Assembly: GCA_021613335.1 (NCBI GenBank)
Contig: JAJTWR010000463.1
Coordinates: forward strand, 107,501-171,500
Reading direction: 5' to 3'
DNA length: 64,000 nt
From: Whitmania pigra
Lineage: Eukaryota > Annelida > Clitellata > Hirudinida > Haemopidae
Position 1 is the first letter of the stretch. Each line of letters starts with the position of its first letter. The notes below the pieces were generated by a model, which had not been told where the DNA came from, searched no databases, and was given only the letters and a program-made list of their open reading frames with translations. This document shows, piece by piece, positions 23,296 to 41,559 of this stretch. Both the position numbers and the translations under genes were made by a program.

Positions 23296-26200
23296 TCAAA
23301 TCAGGTTTCTTCTCTTTTCTTGGACCCACCGGAAGATGAGATCTATGCTAGCGTGATTTCTAAGCATAGTTCTCAAGTCCAGTGTCTGTATCTTGAGCTT
23401 CGACCTGATGTTCCGCCTGAGGGGTTCCTGACTAGGGCACTCCATGAGGAAATGTCTAGTGGACTCCTCCATCCGAGGACAAGTTTGGCATTTGCCGCTG
23501 TTGAGCTTCTTCATTTGGAACAGGTAGCGGTTCAGATGACATCTTCCAAGCCGGAGTCTGGAGATGAGGACCTCCTTCCTCCTGGAGGAGCATTGGAATA
23601 TGCTCTTTGTCGTTGCCTGTCTCTGGACTTCATGATGGTGAGTGCCAGTGAAGGAATCCCACCTTCTCTGCCAGTCCTCTTCGGTCTTCCTGGCGACGAA
23701 TCTTTTGGCGTCATTGATAGATGCTGGGATTTGGCGATCTATCTGGCCTCGAGTTGTCGCAAGCTTCGCCAGAGTGTCGGCCTTCTCGTTACCTGGAATG
23801 CCCACGTGGGCTGGTACCCAGACGAGAGTGACTTGCTGGTCTTGTTCCATGAAATCTGAAATCAAAGATAAAATTCTGTGAATTTCAGGATCGTGGTAGG
23901 CATTGTTTCGATTTCTTAGGCACTGGATGGCACTAAGAGAATCGCTTAAAATTACAATGTTCTTGTCCTCCCCCTGGTAGGAGGTTTTTAGCAGCATCAG
24001 GCAGTCCTCGATGGCTGCTAATTCCGTTGCAGAGATGCTGCTGTCGGGCGAAGCTCTGATACTGAGCTCCACTCCTTTCTTGGGGATGAAGATTCCTATC
24101 CCTGCCTTGTCCTTCATCTTGGATGCGTCCGTGTAGCAGAGCAGGCTGGAATCACTGATTTCTTCGATCTTCTCCCTAGCGACCAGCATCCTCAGGGGAT
24201 CGTCGGCCGCTATTGCCAGGGTGGAGGTGTCGAAGTTGGGGTTCTTCAGTGTCCATGGTGCTCTGAGAACTTCGGCATCCAGTTCTCTTGTGATGTCCTT
24301 TTGAATGTAGTCAGGCAGGAGACCTGATACCGTTTCAAAAGGGCATGGACGATTGCTCTTCTTCATCTTCCAGTGAAGTTTGCCCTTGATGCTGGAATTC
24401 CTGAAATTAGGAGCAAAATAACATTCCCTGATGGGGTTATTAGGAGTGGCCAGTGACCGGATAGCATGATTAGCAGTGATCTTCTTTCGACGAAGGTCTA
24501 ATGGAAGTTCACCGCATTCAACTTGTAACGACAGATTTCCACTCCCAGACATGCTGCCACAGCAGATCTTGAGAGCCTGGAATTGGATGCTGTCATGTAC
24601 CTTCTTGTTCTGCGTGTAGCTGAGGTCAAAGGCTTCACTCCCGTAATCCATCACAGATCTAATGGTGGCTCTGTACAGGTGGATCAAGCGGGACTTGCTG
24701 GCTCCCCAGGATTTTCCTGCGACAGCTCTCATCACGCTGAGGCGCTTCCGGCATCTGTTATTAACAGCGGCCGTTTGGGCGTTCCAGCTCAACTTGTCGT
24801 CCAGGATGACTCCTAGAAACATTGCGGATTGGGTCATTGGGAGTTCCTCCCCAGCTATGCGCAGTGTCGTCCGAGAGGAGACCAGCCTTGACTTGTTCCT
24901 GTTGAATAGAACCGCACATGATTTATTAACAGAGATTTTAAAACCATGGCTGGAAAGAAACTTCTCTGTTTGATTAAGGTGCAGTTGCATCCTGTTCCTC
25001 ATGGTGGAAAGATCGCTACCAGTCGTCCAGAGGGCTATGTCGTCGGCGTACATAGACACCTTGATCTTGTTCACTGGCTGGGGCAGACAGTCGAGCATCA
25101 CAATGAACAGCAGCGGGCTAAGGACACTGCCTTGGGGTGTGCCATTGTCAAGGGTGAGAGGGTTGGAGAAAGTCGCTCCGACTCTGACTTCCATGGTTCG
25201 ATCTTGTAAGAAGTCGTTTATCCAGTGAAGCATCCTCCCTTTGATGCCTAGTTTGGATAGCCTTGCGACTATTCCTTCTCTCCACACCATATCAAAGGCT
25301 TTTTCCAAGTCCAGAAAAACTCCAAGGGTCATCTGCCTCTTTGTGGAAGAGGCAGCTATGTTTTGCGTTATTCGGACCAGTTGGTCTGAGCATCCTCTTC
25401 CTTTTCTGAAACCGGCTTGGTTTCGGCTGATGAGATCGAAACTCTCTAGGTGCCATCTGAGCCTTGCTGCGATCACCCTTTCAAGGAGCTTGCAGAGAGA
25501 GGAGGTCAGAGAGATAGGTCTGTAGGAGGCCGGTTCCGAAGGAGGTTTTCCCTTCTTCGGGATGGGGATTACCGTCGCTTTCTTCCAAGAGGAGGGAAGA
25601 CGACCTATCGACCAGGACTGGTTGAAAAGGGAGACAATGCTTTTGAAGCACTGTGGGGGGAGTTTCCTAATCATTTCGTAGTGGATGCCGTCGGGGCCTG
25701 GGGACGAGTTCCCACATTTTCCGAGGGCATCCATTACTTCAGCCGTTTCTATGGGATGGGACAGAGGAGAGTTGTCCCAGCCATCTGGATCGAGGTCGAA
25801 AGAGAAATTCTGCTTGATCTTTGCGAAGTGCGGGGACAGATTTGCATTGCTGCTCGCGTAAGCAAAGGTTTTTGCAAAGATTTCCGCTTTGCTGAAGTTA
25901 TCCAGTGGGGATCCATCACTAGAGGAGATCGGAGGGATGCGAGCTCCTTGAGAGTGACCGCTCATGCTCTTGACGGTTCTCCAGAGGGTGCCCAGGTTTG
26001 TTGACCTGTTGAAGCTGGCACAGAATCTCTCCCAACAGTCTTTCTTGGCTTTCTTGACAACCCATTGAGCTCGCCCTTTCGCCCGCTTGTATTCCGTGAA
26101 TGCATCGACTGTCTTCATCTTTAGGAAGCGGTTTCTCAACTGGTTTCTTTCTCTGATTGCCGCTCTGCAGTCCTCGTTCCAGTAAGGGACGGATTGCTTT

Positions 26201-26950
26201 CTGCGGCTGCTTGTGGGCTTTGGGGAGCAAGCCTCCGCCGCTCGGACAATGGCCTGAGAGATGAGGGATGCATTTTCCTCAAGATCTTCTGTGGGGAGGT
26301 CCTGACCTAGGGTGGCTAGACATGTCAGTTGGTACAGATTCCAGTTGATTTTCCTCATGTTGATGCGAGGTACACTGATTGCCTCATGTAGTGGTGGAGC
26401 ATCAACTGTGATCTGAATGACGAAGTGGTCGCTGCCTAGGTTTTCTGGCAGGACCTTCCACGATGATCTGCATGCAAGGTTGGGAGAAGCCAGAGAGATG
26501 TCTATCGGGGTAGACTTGCCGCTCCTTGTGAGATGGGTGCCCTCGCCTGTGTTTAAGAAGACGAGATTGTTAGCCTGGATTAAATCCTCAACTGACCTAC
26601 CTCTGGCATCAGAGTGTCGAGCTCCGAAGTCTGGGGAGTATGCATTTATATCCCCGCAGATTATAGCATCCTGGTGGATTAAGATTTTCTCCAGCTGCTC
26701 CTTCGAAAAAGGTTTTCCGGGAGGAGCGTAGAAGTTTACAATCTTGATCCTCCTGGTCTTCGCGATTATGGTAATCGAGAGGCACTGGGGGTCATGAGAT
26801 GTGATGACGGAACTGTATGACATCCCATCCCTGACGCATGTGAGGATGCCGCCTCTGGAGACCTCGTCCGTACGATCGAACCGCTCTATCTGGTATCCTT
26901 GAATTCTGAAATTATGGCTGACGAGAGTCTCCTGCTGTTGTTTAAATAGA
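23296..26950 (-). mobile_element. LINE ORF2 with endonuclease, RT and RNase H, 5'-truncated
   Basis: A continuous frame of 1175 codons from the ATG at 26823 (open about 125 nt further upstream to a stop near 26970). Endonuclease: GDIN at residues 57-60, SDH at 131-133. Reverse transcriptase: FLDLEKAFD at 503-511, YADD at 592-595. RNase H: catalytic D899, E934, D961, D1016. A CX2CX8HX4C knuckle lies near the C-terminus. RNase H after RT places it in the I/Outcast/LOA/R1 group. The endonuclease N-terminus (the usual QWNCRS-type start) and ORF1 are absent, so this copy is truncated but otherwise undecayed. A relative at 48.2-50.4 kb keeps ORF1. Confidence 0.92.
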
Positions 26951-26959
26951 CTTTCGCTA

Positions 26960-27297
26960 GGACTTCAAACAAAGGAGTCCACTGCTATGCGCTGAGTCAC
27001 TGTTGCTGTCCTGCACGTTTGTGGCCTGGCGGAGTTGTGGGCCGAAGTTCTGTGTCCGACGTTCCTAGTGTTGTGCGCCTGGAGTTTGTGTGTGATGATG
27101 CAAGTAGGACGAAGTTCGGTGTCCAACAACAAAAACTAACCAACTAACTAAAATTCAGGAAAGTAGGTTCACAAAGGATCAACTAAGCGCCTCGCAAATA
27201 ATTCTAGACACAGCATGAGGTGAATAAATGAATAAATTGTCTAGTGCTCCGCGGGCCGGTTTGAAACGGCCGCCGGGCCGTAGTTTGCCCATCACTG
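26960..27297. other. LINE 5' junction and right end of the hAT
   Basis: Between the LINE coding region and the hAT terminus lies about 210 bp of unassigned sequence (26960-27170), then the GC-rich hAT subterminal region. Whether the unassigned part is LINE 5' UTR or hAT interior cannot be decided from one copy. Confidence 0.4.
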
Positions 27298-27312
27298 ATC
27301 TAGACTCTAGAC

Positions 27313-27400
27313 CAGGGGTGTCCAACCGGAGGACCAAATGTACAACTTTTAGACTAGTCGCGGGCCGGATTAGCAATTTCACAACAAAAAACAACAATAA
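27313..27400. mobile_element. Second hAT-type terminus abutting the first element
   Basis: Eight bases after the first hAT's target duplication, ctctagac is followed by CAGGGGTGTCCAACC and GC-rich gggccgg motifs, a typical hAT end. I find no matching opposite end, so this is an orphan terminus or solo fragment. Confidence 0.55.
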
Positions 27401-28136
27401 AACACAAAACACCTCTTTATGCTACATTTAAGCTAGAAGATTGTTATAAGTTTACAATCAGTTATGTCCAATCTGGCACTGCTTTTGTTTGCACAAGTAG
27501 TCTATGTCTGCCCCAACAGTGGAAGCCGCAATACGCAATGATGCCGTCAAAAATGTTCGTCTGTAAGCAGAGATCTTAACTTCGATTTCGTGTTTTTCAT
27601 TCTAAAAAATAGTTAATCGTCAATGAAAAATTTAAAAATTACAAACATTTTGAGTGTTCATATAAACAGTAAACTTTTACTATTTTTGATTAGTTAAACA
27701 AATCGACTAAGCTGCATATTGGTGCTTAAATTGTTACTTTAAACTAACCAATTAAATTATTTAAGTTAATCATCACGTTGATGACTTAGTCTGAAGTTGA
27801 TTGGATGGAGAGATTTTGAGCGAATGTTAGCCGTTAGCATTAACATTCGTATGCTTTAATTTAATATTTTAAACAAAAATATAAAATGTTTGACGAATTT
27901 TTTGTCTTAAAAAATAGTTAAAACATCTTTGGTTAATAAAAATTGATATTAATAGCTTATTATAAAGTTAATATTATTGTGTTAAAATTGTTGTTTAAAA
28001 ATTAATAATTAACCAAGTTTGTTTCATCTGTTACAATATTGACAATCACAATGATTGGTGGTTCCCATAGAGACAGCAGTTTGACAAGTCGAGGTTTGCA
28101 ACGTACATTTTCATTTAATCGTTCTACAGTTTTAAG
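27400..28136. other. Intergenic DNA upstream of DZANK1
   Basis: AT-rich, without recognisable exons. The DZANK1 promoter and 5' UTR should lie in the last few hundred bases. Confidence 0.4.
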
Positions 28137-34686
<6,550 letters not shown>

Positions 34687-34699
34687 CAACTTGCGATCC

Positions 34700-35115
34700 A
34701 CTAAACACTCCTCTGAATATGTTGTGCGTGGGTTGTTAAAACTAACAGGCAAAAGCAAACTCATTTTGTCGGTTCTACGTAGTTTCCCGGGGTTTGGGAG
34801 CACCAGTAGGCATCAAAAGTTGCTGTCAGTGAGCTTTGCCAATGATATTCAGAACCAGGTACCTAGTGCAAGTGCAGTGCATGAAGATATGGATTTAAGG
34901 GGGCGCAGCTAAGATTTTTGTCGAAGGTGGTAATCATGGTTCATACAGGAACTTGAAAACCAAAATTTTTTAGTATTTTTAAAGAACTTCCATTTTTTAG
35001 GACCAACAATAATAACAAAAATAACGGTATTGAGATTTTAATTCATTATTCAATTTAGAAAAATAATATAAGATAATAACACGCGAAAGTTCATAAAATC
35101 AATTTAAACAAAAAA
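34700..35115. other. Spacer downstream of DZANK1
   Basis: No feature beyond a possible DZANK1 3' UTR. A + strand frame runs to 34912 but follows the stop in a different phase and resembles nothing. Confidence 0.35.
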
Positions 35116-35762
35116 TCAACTCTTTACGTCTTTTTCTAAACAAGCAATTTTTACCGCTTTTGCCTCGCTATCTTTCCTTAGGCTGTTTGCCTGTACCAAG
35201 AGATCATTGTTCCTGGTTTTTGCACACTTGCGTCCATTAATATTCGAAATTCTTTGTTCAACATATTCCAGTCGTTTTAGAGTCTTCAGCACTATCGTTT
35301 CATCTCCATCTTTGGCGTGCAGGTTAGCCAAATGGGTTTCGTGCCTGCATACGGCGGTAATGGCAACAGTCGTAATGTGTCGTGTTCGAAACCCAGCCTG
35401 CACTGCCGCCAGCGCCCTTGGGAAGGAGCTCTATATAAATGGGTAGAAGAAGCGCCTCTGACGCTATGCATATGGCGCTATATAAACGAAGTTACAATCT
35501 ATTTTTCGTTTTGAAGTTAAAGCTGCCTCTCTCCCTCATGCAATGCTTCCAAATAAAATTTAAACCTCTGCCTTGATACTTTAAAATGGCTCAGGACAGA
35601 TTTATAAATCTTAAAATTGCCCACACCTCCAACACTGTTGATATGGTCTCTATTCATCCTCCTTGCATTCAAGCTCATCTCTTTTTGATTTTCATAAATC
35701 AAACTTTTACTTATAGAGAAACCTCTTTCAACAGATGCCTGACCGTGACTCAAATTGGGCAA
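35116..35762 (-). pseudogene. hAT-like transposase C-terminal fragment, split by a SINE
   Basis: Minus-strand frame 35762-35517 has HGQASVERGFSISKSL, the dimerisation signature of a group of hAT-like transposase relatives. The second part (about 35315-35116) gives a helical Lys/Leu-rich stretch, TIVLKTLKRLEYVEQR, in the same orientation. A SINE on the opposite strand lies between the two. No N-terminal part is present. Confidence 0.55.
35317..35493 (+). mobile_element. tRNA-derived SINE, family A
   Basis: GTGCAGGTTAGCC head, GTTCGAAACCC B box, CCTGCACTGCC, GCGCCCTTGGGAAGGAGC, and two CTATATAAA motifs before its end. It is inserted in the hAT-like fragment. Confidence 0.9.
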
Positions 35763-35978
35763 AACTTTACTATATCCCTCAATATCATAATATCGTATGC
35801 ATAATAATTACGACTACCCATGTGCTCTTTGAAGAAAATATCAAATCTTTGTTCCCTTATATATGCATTAAGAACTGTCCTGTATATTTACAAATGTATA
35901 TCGTCACACTATTACAATTTTAATGTATCAAACAGAAAGCGCACGAAAGGTATAGGAAACTTAATTGGGTGCATTCCT

Positions 35979-36110
35979 TAGCTGCCATCGTTAGAGGTGC
36001 AGCCTTAACCGTTAGGCCATGCGGGCGCACAAAAAAAACAAATACATATTTTATTATTTATTTAATTATAGTCCGCTGCATAACTGAGATGATTTGGAGA
36101 AAACAAATAC
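35979..36110 (-). mobile_element. SINE family B head plus a second SINE tail
   Basis: Plus-strand gccttaaccgttaggccat ending at 36030 is the reverse complement of the tRNA-like head; the B box region is deleted. Immediately beyond (36050-36110, same orientation) is a tail with GTTATGCAGCGG. Reading on the minus strand the order is tail then head, as in two successive insertions. Confidence 0.65.
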
Positions 36111-36719
36111 ATAAACATGTAAGGCCTTAAATACTCTTTAAAAAATACTTTGGAAGCAGAAACACGATTCAATTTAAATATTAAAATTATAACAAAGATT
36201 GCTATTTTAAACAATTTATTGTTAGCATATTAATGTTCTCAAAATATATTTTAAAACACCTTGATGAAACAATATATTCAGATTCGGTAGAACTATTTAA
36301 AATGCGACTATCGATATTGATTAAAAAAGTAGGAGTGGTTTATCACACAGACACTAGTCTCATTAAACCACTATAAATTAATGTTATGTTATGTTGCGTT
36401 ATGTTAAGGCAGCGAATTAGACCTCCTAGCCGCCGTCATTTAGCCAAATCCGCCGAACATTTCAATTACGCCAAAAATCCGCTGAAACTTTTTCGGCTAG
36501 CCTAAATCGCCGCCATAAAGTGCGATTCGATCCAGCCGCCGAATTATTTTACAGCGCCAAATAAATTCAAATTTAATTTACAAATTTGTTCATAGACAAA
36601 TAAATGTTTTAAATATAAAATATTTAATCAACTATTCTAAATATTTACTGATATTTACCTATAAAACCGAATTATAAGGGATCGCTGTAATTGGGTCAGT
36701 TCTAAAATAGGTCAGCATG

Positions 36720-37995
36720 GTAATGCAAAGGCTACTTGTTGGAATTATTTAGGCCAGCTTTATTCTGAAGGCAATTTGCTTGAAGAAAACAGAGTCTACT
36801 GTTCTCTATGTCTCAAATTGCAACAAAGCTTGGGCAATCAAAGTCATCTATCACAAGTTTGTAGTTTTGCAATAACCACATCCTCAGGGAATATGAATCG
36901 TCACCTAGCTATTTCCCTGATCTCAAGAAACTAATGATATTCAGCTGTCACGATGGAGCAGCTAATATGATGAAGACATCACAACTATTAAAGGTCGACA
37001 CTGTGCAGCACTGCATGTCACATTGTCTTCACCTTCTCTTGTCAGTAGACAGCATCAATAAACTGGGAGATGTAACAGCCGTTCTTATGAAATGTCGCAA
37101 TATTGTGACTGCTCTTCATTTTAAAACCTTGATTGTTGATGATGAATTGTCTTCCACCAAAGACAAAGAGTTAGTTGGTAAATTAATAAATAATGTGGCA
37201 CAAGTAAGCAACTTGTTGGATTTGGATGATCAGTTTATCGACGCTATTATACCAGAGGTTACAGAAGAAAAGAAGGATGATTATTACCAAAAGTTCTCAT
37301 CATCATCAAACAGCTAAGGCATCATGTCCAACACGCTGGAACTCTATGCTTTATATGATCGAATCAATAATTGATTTACAAAGAAAGGTAGATAATGCTT
37401 TAAAACGTGATGGTCATAGAGAATTGTGTTTGCATGCTGATGAACTTGACTTCCTGCGAGAACTTGTTGGCTTCCTGACACACTTCAAGAGGTTTATGGA
37501 CCTGTTTGGATCTTCGCAGCCTACATTGTCTGTAGTTCCAATGATGGAAATGAAAATAAAAAAAAAGCTATGTATTGCCTCACCAACAGATGATCCCAAG
37601 ATTAAAGCAATTAAATCAGCAGTTTTGGCAAAGGTAGACCATAGATTTCCCGAATCGGAACAAATCAAGCTTCATCAATTACTAGACCCTTAAACTAAGA
37701 CTCTCATACCCAGAACAGATGCAACTATTATACTTGAAAAGGCCATTAAAGATGCAGTTGAGAGAAATTTTATTACTGTTCCTGAAACAATGAGACAAAC
37801 AAGAGAAGCAAATACACATAACAGCGAGAATGAGGGGCCTGAAGAAAAGAAGAGACGACTAAGATTGGAGCTATTAAACGAATTTTGTTCAGAGATGTCA
37901 CAAAGTACTCACCAAGGGAATGATTTGAATTCTTTGGTTAGTATAGAAATCTTGTTAATAGTATTTGAACAAGAATATGAAAAATATTATATATA
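36720..37995 (+). pseudogene. hAT (ZBED-type) transposase remnant
   Basis: A weak BED-finger region near 36800-36910 (YCSLCL ... SSGNMNRHL) is followed by frame 36934-37317 (SCHDGAANMMK, VQHCMSHCLHLLL) and, after a frameshift near 37310, frame 37226-37693 with the hAT hallmark CPTRWNSMLYMIE. A stop at 37693 interrupts the frame, which resumes to 37996 with an acidic, basic-rich segment. The C-terminal dimerisation domain is not visible. Inverted termini were not found. Confidence 0.75.
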
Positions 37996-37999
37996 AAAT

Positions 38000-38478
38000 A
38001 TATAAACATAATAAAAATGCACTTGCCATAAATTATTATCAAATAATTATTTGTGTGTTAAAATGTAAAATTTTCTGTTAATATTCTGTATCGCAGGTAG
38101 CAGTAGAAGTCGTAATTTTTGTTGGGGGGGGGACAACCTCCCTGACTTTAGACCATACCCAAAAAAATGTCATCTCACGCTTTGCGATGGTTTCCCCCAC
38201 CCCCCTGAATTTTGACTAGAAGCAAAAAATGGCCATCTTCTCAAGCTGTGCAACGGTTTGCACCCGTAGGAAAATGTCTCTGGCGACTGCTAAAACGAAT
38301 TTCGACAATTTCTATCAAAAATTTGATTTTTTTTTTTAATTAAAAAAATAATTTTTTTGATTTAATGTTCAGAATCTTTCGGATCGTAGTCAAGGCGTCC
38401 GCATCACAGTTCCACTTTCACAAAGAAGCATAGTCTAAACTCGTCTCTGCACAATTCTTGTCACTATAAATACTGAAC
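38000..38478. other. Promoter-side spacer of the TFIIE gene
   Basis: Contains a G-run (38124-38133), a C-rich stretch near 38193-38205, and AT-rich DNA. No TATA element is obvious upstream of the ATG at 38479. Confidence 0.35.
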
Positions 38479-39588
38479 ATGACAGAAAAACGTAATTCAA
38501 AAGAAATTCCTGAAAAATTGAAGACTTTGGTAAGATACGTGACTACTGGCTTCTATTCAGACGAGTGTCAGATTATAATGGAGCTCATGGGCTGCTATCG
38601 CCACATCACAGAAGACGATCTGATGACGTTGTTGCAGTTGGAAAAGAAACAAATTCGAGCTTCAATCTGCACCTTGAAGAAGGACAGACTCATCCAGATG
38701 GGATCACTTAATTTGAAGGATGAGGCCGGCAAATCGAAAAAACTGACTTACTACTATGTCAACTATGCCGTCTTCATCAATGTCATAAAGTACAAACTGT
38801 TTCAAATAAGAAAGCAAGTAGAAACAATTGAGAAAGGCTCTATCTCCGTGGGAAGGTATAATTGCACGAGTTGTCTCAGAATATACGACGACCTGGACGT
38901 TGGTCAATTATTTGATCTTTCTTCCAATACGTTAAGATGTCCATGCTGCTTGATCGAAGTTGAAGAAACGCCTGTGAAAGCTGAAACTTCCAAAAACACG
39001 CTTCAGATGTTTAACAATCAATTTAAACCATTCCTCGAACTCCTACAAACTCTGGACAAGATGGAACTCTCGAAAGATCTCCTAGATCAAGTACCTGTGA
39101 TCGATTCCACTTTGACCAGCACTGTTAAAATGTCATTTTGCAAAGAGGAAGTCAAGGCAAGCGTGGTCACTAAAGAATTCAATGTTCAAAACATTCCAAA
39201 ACGAGCTCCAGAATTGCCTCCATGGATCAAAAACAATGCCATTGGTACTGCTGTGGAAGAACCGTTGGGTACCAATCGAGAGATTGAGATCGAGAAACCC
39301 AAGCAGCCTTCATCTGTCGAAAACTGCAATATATTTACTTCTCAAGAAATCCCCCCAGTAAATGTCCTTTTGAATATCGTGGAGAAGCCTTCACAGCGAC
39401 GAGAAGAAACATCGGAGGACTTCATTAGCGATGAGGACGACTACGATGATGAAGAATACGTAGTGACATTAGCCGGCAGGAAAGTGCCATTCCTTCAGAT
39501 CACCAATGAAATGGTTGAGAAAATGACCGAAGCTGAGAAAAATGAATACATTAAAGTTGGCCAGCAAATGCACGAGTATTACGAGTGA
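38479..39588 (+). CDS. GTF2E1: General transcription factor IIE subunit alpha
   Basis: Intronless frame of 369 codons (vertebrate proteins are about 440). Residues 10-110 form the TFE/IIE-alpha extended winged helix (LVRYVTTGFYSDECQIIMEL, then a helix-turn region). A zinc ribbon follows with C129/C132 and C154/C157. The C-terminus has the acidic block EDDYDDEEYVV and the conserved ending AGRKVPF ... MTEAEKNEYIKVGQQM. In the pre-initiation complex TFIIE alpha pairs with TFIIE beta, recruits TFIIH and helps open the promoter. The middle linker is shorter than in vertebrates. Lack of introns contrasts with its neighbours and might reflect retroposition, though it looks fully intact. Confidence 0.95.
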   Translation: MTEKRNSKEIPEKLKTLVRYVTTGFYSDECQIIMELMGCYRHITEDDLMTLLQLEKKQIRASICTLKKDRLIQMGSLNLKDEAGKSKKLTYYYVNYAVFINVIKYKLFQIRKQVETIEKGSISVGRYNCTSCLRIYDDLDVGQLFDLSSNTLRCPCCLIEVEETPVKAETSKNTLQMFNNQFKPFLELLQTLDKMELSKDLLDQVPVIDSTLTSTVKMSFCKEEVKASVVTKEFNVQNIPKRAPELPPWIKNNAIGTAVEEPLGTNREIEIEKPKQPSSVENCNIFTSQEIPPVNVLLNIVEKPSQRREETSEDFISDEDDYDDEEYVVTLAGRKVPFLQITNEMVEKMTEAEKNEYIKVGQQMHEYYE

Positions 39589-39976
39589 TCGTGCCGCAAA
39601 TTCAAATGCCAGCTGCTGCTCGTCGCTGAACATTTCGTTACTTTTAAAGTCAACATTCATTAATTGATTGCTAGTTTTGGAAAACACAATTTTAAAAAAT
39701 TTTATTCGTGTTCAATTAGATGCTCGACTAGACATTTTGACTAATGCAAATAAATTGACGTTTCTCTATTAATCGAAATTGTAAGGTTATTTTTTTTGCG
39801 CCAATGATGGGAAATAATATTTTTAAAGATAAAAATGCGTTGGTTAACATATACAATTAAATGAAAAGTGTTAAGGTCATTAATATTAGGAAAGATTGTT
39901 GCTCGTTTACTTTTCTTTGTCCCAATACATTTGTTTAAGGACTTGCGAGCACATTTTTTGCTTGTTTCTATTGAAT

Positions 39977-41541
39977 ATGTCTTCCGAACCAGTTAATGTA
40001 ATCATTTTTTACTGTGTTATTTTTGTAATGCATGCATTGCATATTTCAATGTTATTCTTAACAGGACAGCTATTTCGAAAGCATGATGAAAGTTCCATGT
40101 TTAAGAAAGTCATTACTTTATGGAATAAGTGGCGGCTTAGGAGCAGGATTACTTCGTTTTGTTCTTACTAGTAATAATTTTTTTATGTCGATTTTAATGT
40201 TTTGTTTATGAATACACTTTTAGACAAAAATGGAGTAATAAGTCCAGAATTAGATTAGCAAACGTGCTGCCTTTGAATGAAGTAGTTTTTATCATTCTGA
40301 AATGGAAATAATTCCAAGGTGCAAAGTAAAACATTTATAACATGTAAAAAGTGGATTTTTCATTTATAATGTGATAATATTTTGACTATAAATTTTCAGG
40401 TAATGCAAAAAAGTCTTCTAACTTTGGCTTTGTATCTTACCTTGGGATAACTGTTTTGACTTGGTACGTCATTAATTGCTTAAATTATCTCCATTATTGA
40501 GAACAGCATGTTTCTGATCATATGTTGATCTTAAAGATTGTCAGATTGCAATGAGCTGAGAATATATTGGTAGCTAGTTTTTATGTTTGCAAGTGTTGGT
40601 TATTTAAAAGATTTAACTAAGATGGATTTGTGATATACTGAGAACAGGTGTCCATAATGTGTCTCTGAAACTTGTGGTTGCCCTCTTAGAGCCTATTAGG
40701 CAAACACTGACGACCAAATGATTGTTTTACCAGAGTGATTTGTTATTTTGTGTTGGTTCATGGAATGCTTAATAATGCAGTATTTAACTATACTATTTAA
40801 TATATTATAAAATTTTATTTAACAACTCTTGTTGCCTTTGTCTGTTATTGGATTTCTTTATAATTTAAGTAGTCCTTTGCATTCAAGAATTTGATCAAAT
40901 TTTTTTTTAAACCTATTGTAGAATCTCTTGACAACATTTTACCATTATTTGTATTTATCTAAGTTTTTGAGGGCCTTATATATCCAGGTGGATGTGAAAG
41001 CACTTTTTAATGGATCCACCATTTATATGGCACCTTACCCCAGGGCATTCCCTGGCAGTGCAGGATGGGTTATGAACACGACACACATCGACATGAAGGA
41101 ATGCAACCCATTTGTCCAATCTGTATGCCTTAACCATCTTGTAATATTCACTTGAAAAATAGCAATGAATGATTGAAGTGCAAAATGTTTGCTGACCATT
41201 GCACTTTCTGTAAAAGAAAGCAGACGGCATTGTATTGTCAGCTTAGAATGTAGCTTCTTAACAACTGGATCAGAAATAATGGGTGGGATTTTAATAATTT
41301 CAGCATCAATAATAGCATGTAGTGTTTTGTACATAATATTATTTAACCTGAAGTTTGATTTTCAAATCGGGGTTACGATCATATCAATTGCTATCTGAAC
41401 AGGTCCTACTGCCGATACACTAACGCCTCGATGGAAAAACAAAATAAGATGCTTGCTACCGGAATAGAGAAGATCATCTTAAACGAAGGCACAGAACCCA
41501 AAAATACAGAAACAAATAAAATTCAACTTAATGATGCTTGA
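39977..41541 (+). CDS. COX20: Cytochrome c oxidase assembly protein COX20 (four exons)
   Basis: Exons 39977-39991, 40065-40170, 40400-40463 and 41403-41541 join in phase to 107 codons (human about 118). Exon 2 gives MMKVPCLRKSLLYGISGGLG, matching the family's CARHSILYGSLG region and first transmembrane segment. Exon 3 gives SNFGFVSYLGITVLTW, the second transmembrane segment. Exon 4 gives SYCRYTNASMEKQNKML, matching the HCRYNYAKQR region. COX20 is an inner mitochondrial membrane chaperone for COX2 in complex IV assembly. It starts 389 bp after the TFIIE stop on the same strand. The 15-nt first exon (MSSEP) is the least certain part. A family-A SINE lies in the last intron. Confidence 0.85.
41010..41128 (-). 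mobile_element. SINE family A, in the last COX20 intron
   Basis: Minus-strand reading gives GTCGTGTTCATAACCC (B-box region), ATCCTGCACTGCC, CCATATAAATGG. It is diverged and lacks a clear 3' tail. Confidence 0.7.
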
Positions 41542-41559
41542 GATTTTATGTGCCAAATA

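Larger units (their letters stand above)
21538..27305. mobile_element. Complete hAT transposon split by a LINE
   Basis: The perfect 8-bp duplication atctagac lies at 21538-21545 and 27298-27305. Terminal inverted repeats are CAGGGGTGGGCAAAC on the left (21546) and, inverted, CAGTGATGGGCAAAC on the right, followed inward by GC-rich ggccgg motifs at both ends. hAT transposase sequence lies at 21773-22608 on the minus strand. Most of the 5.75-kb interior is a later LINE insertion. The layering shows the order of events: hAT first, LINE second. Confidence 0.85.

Noticed and set aside
23275..26731. Plus-strand ORFs of up to 194 codons
   Set aside because: They are antisense to the LINE ORF2, which has intact catalytic motifs in its own frame.
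39896..40171. 91-codon + frame overlapping COX20 exon 2
   Set aside because: It reads COX20 exon 2 in the wrong frame and through its first intron; the other frame matches COX20 over three exons.
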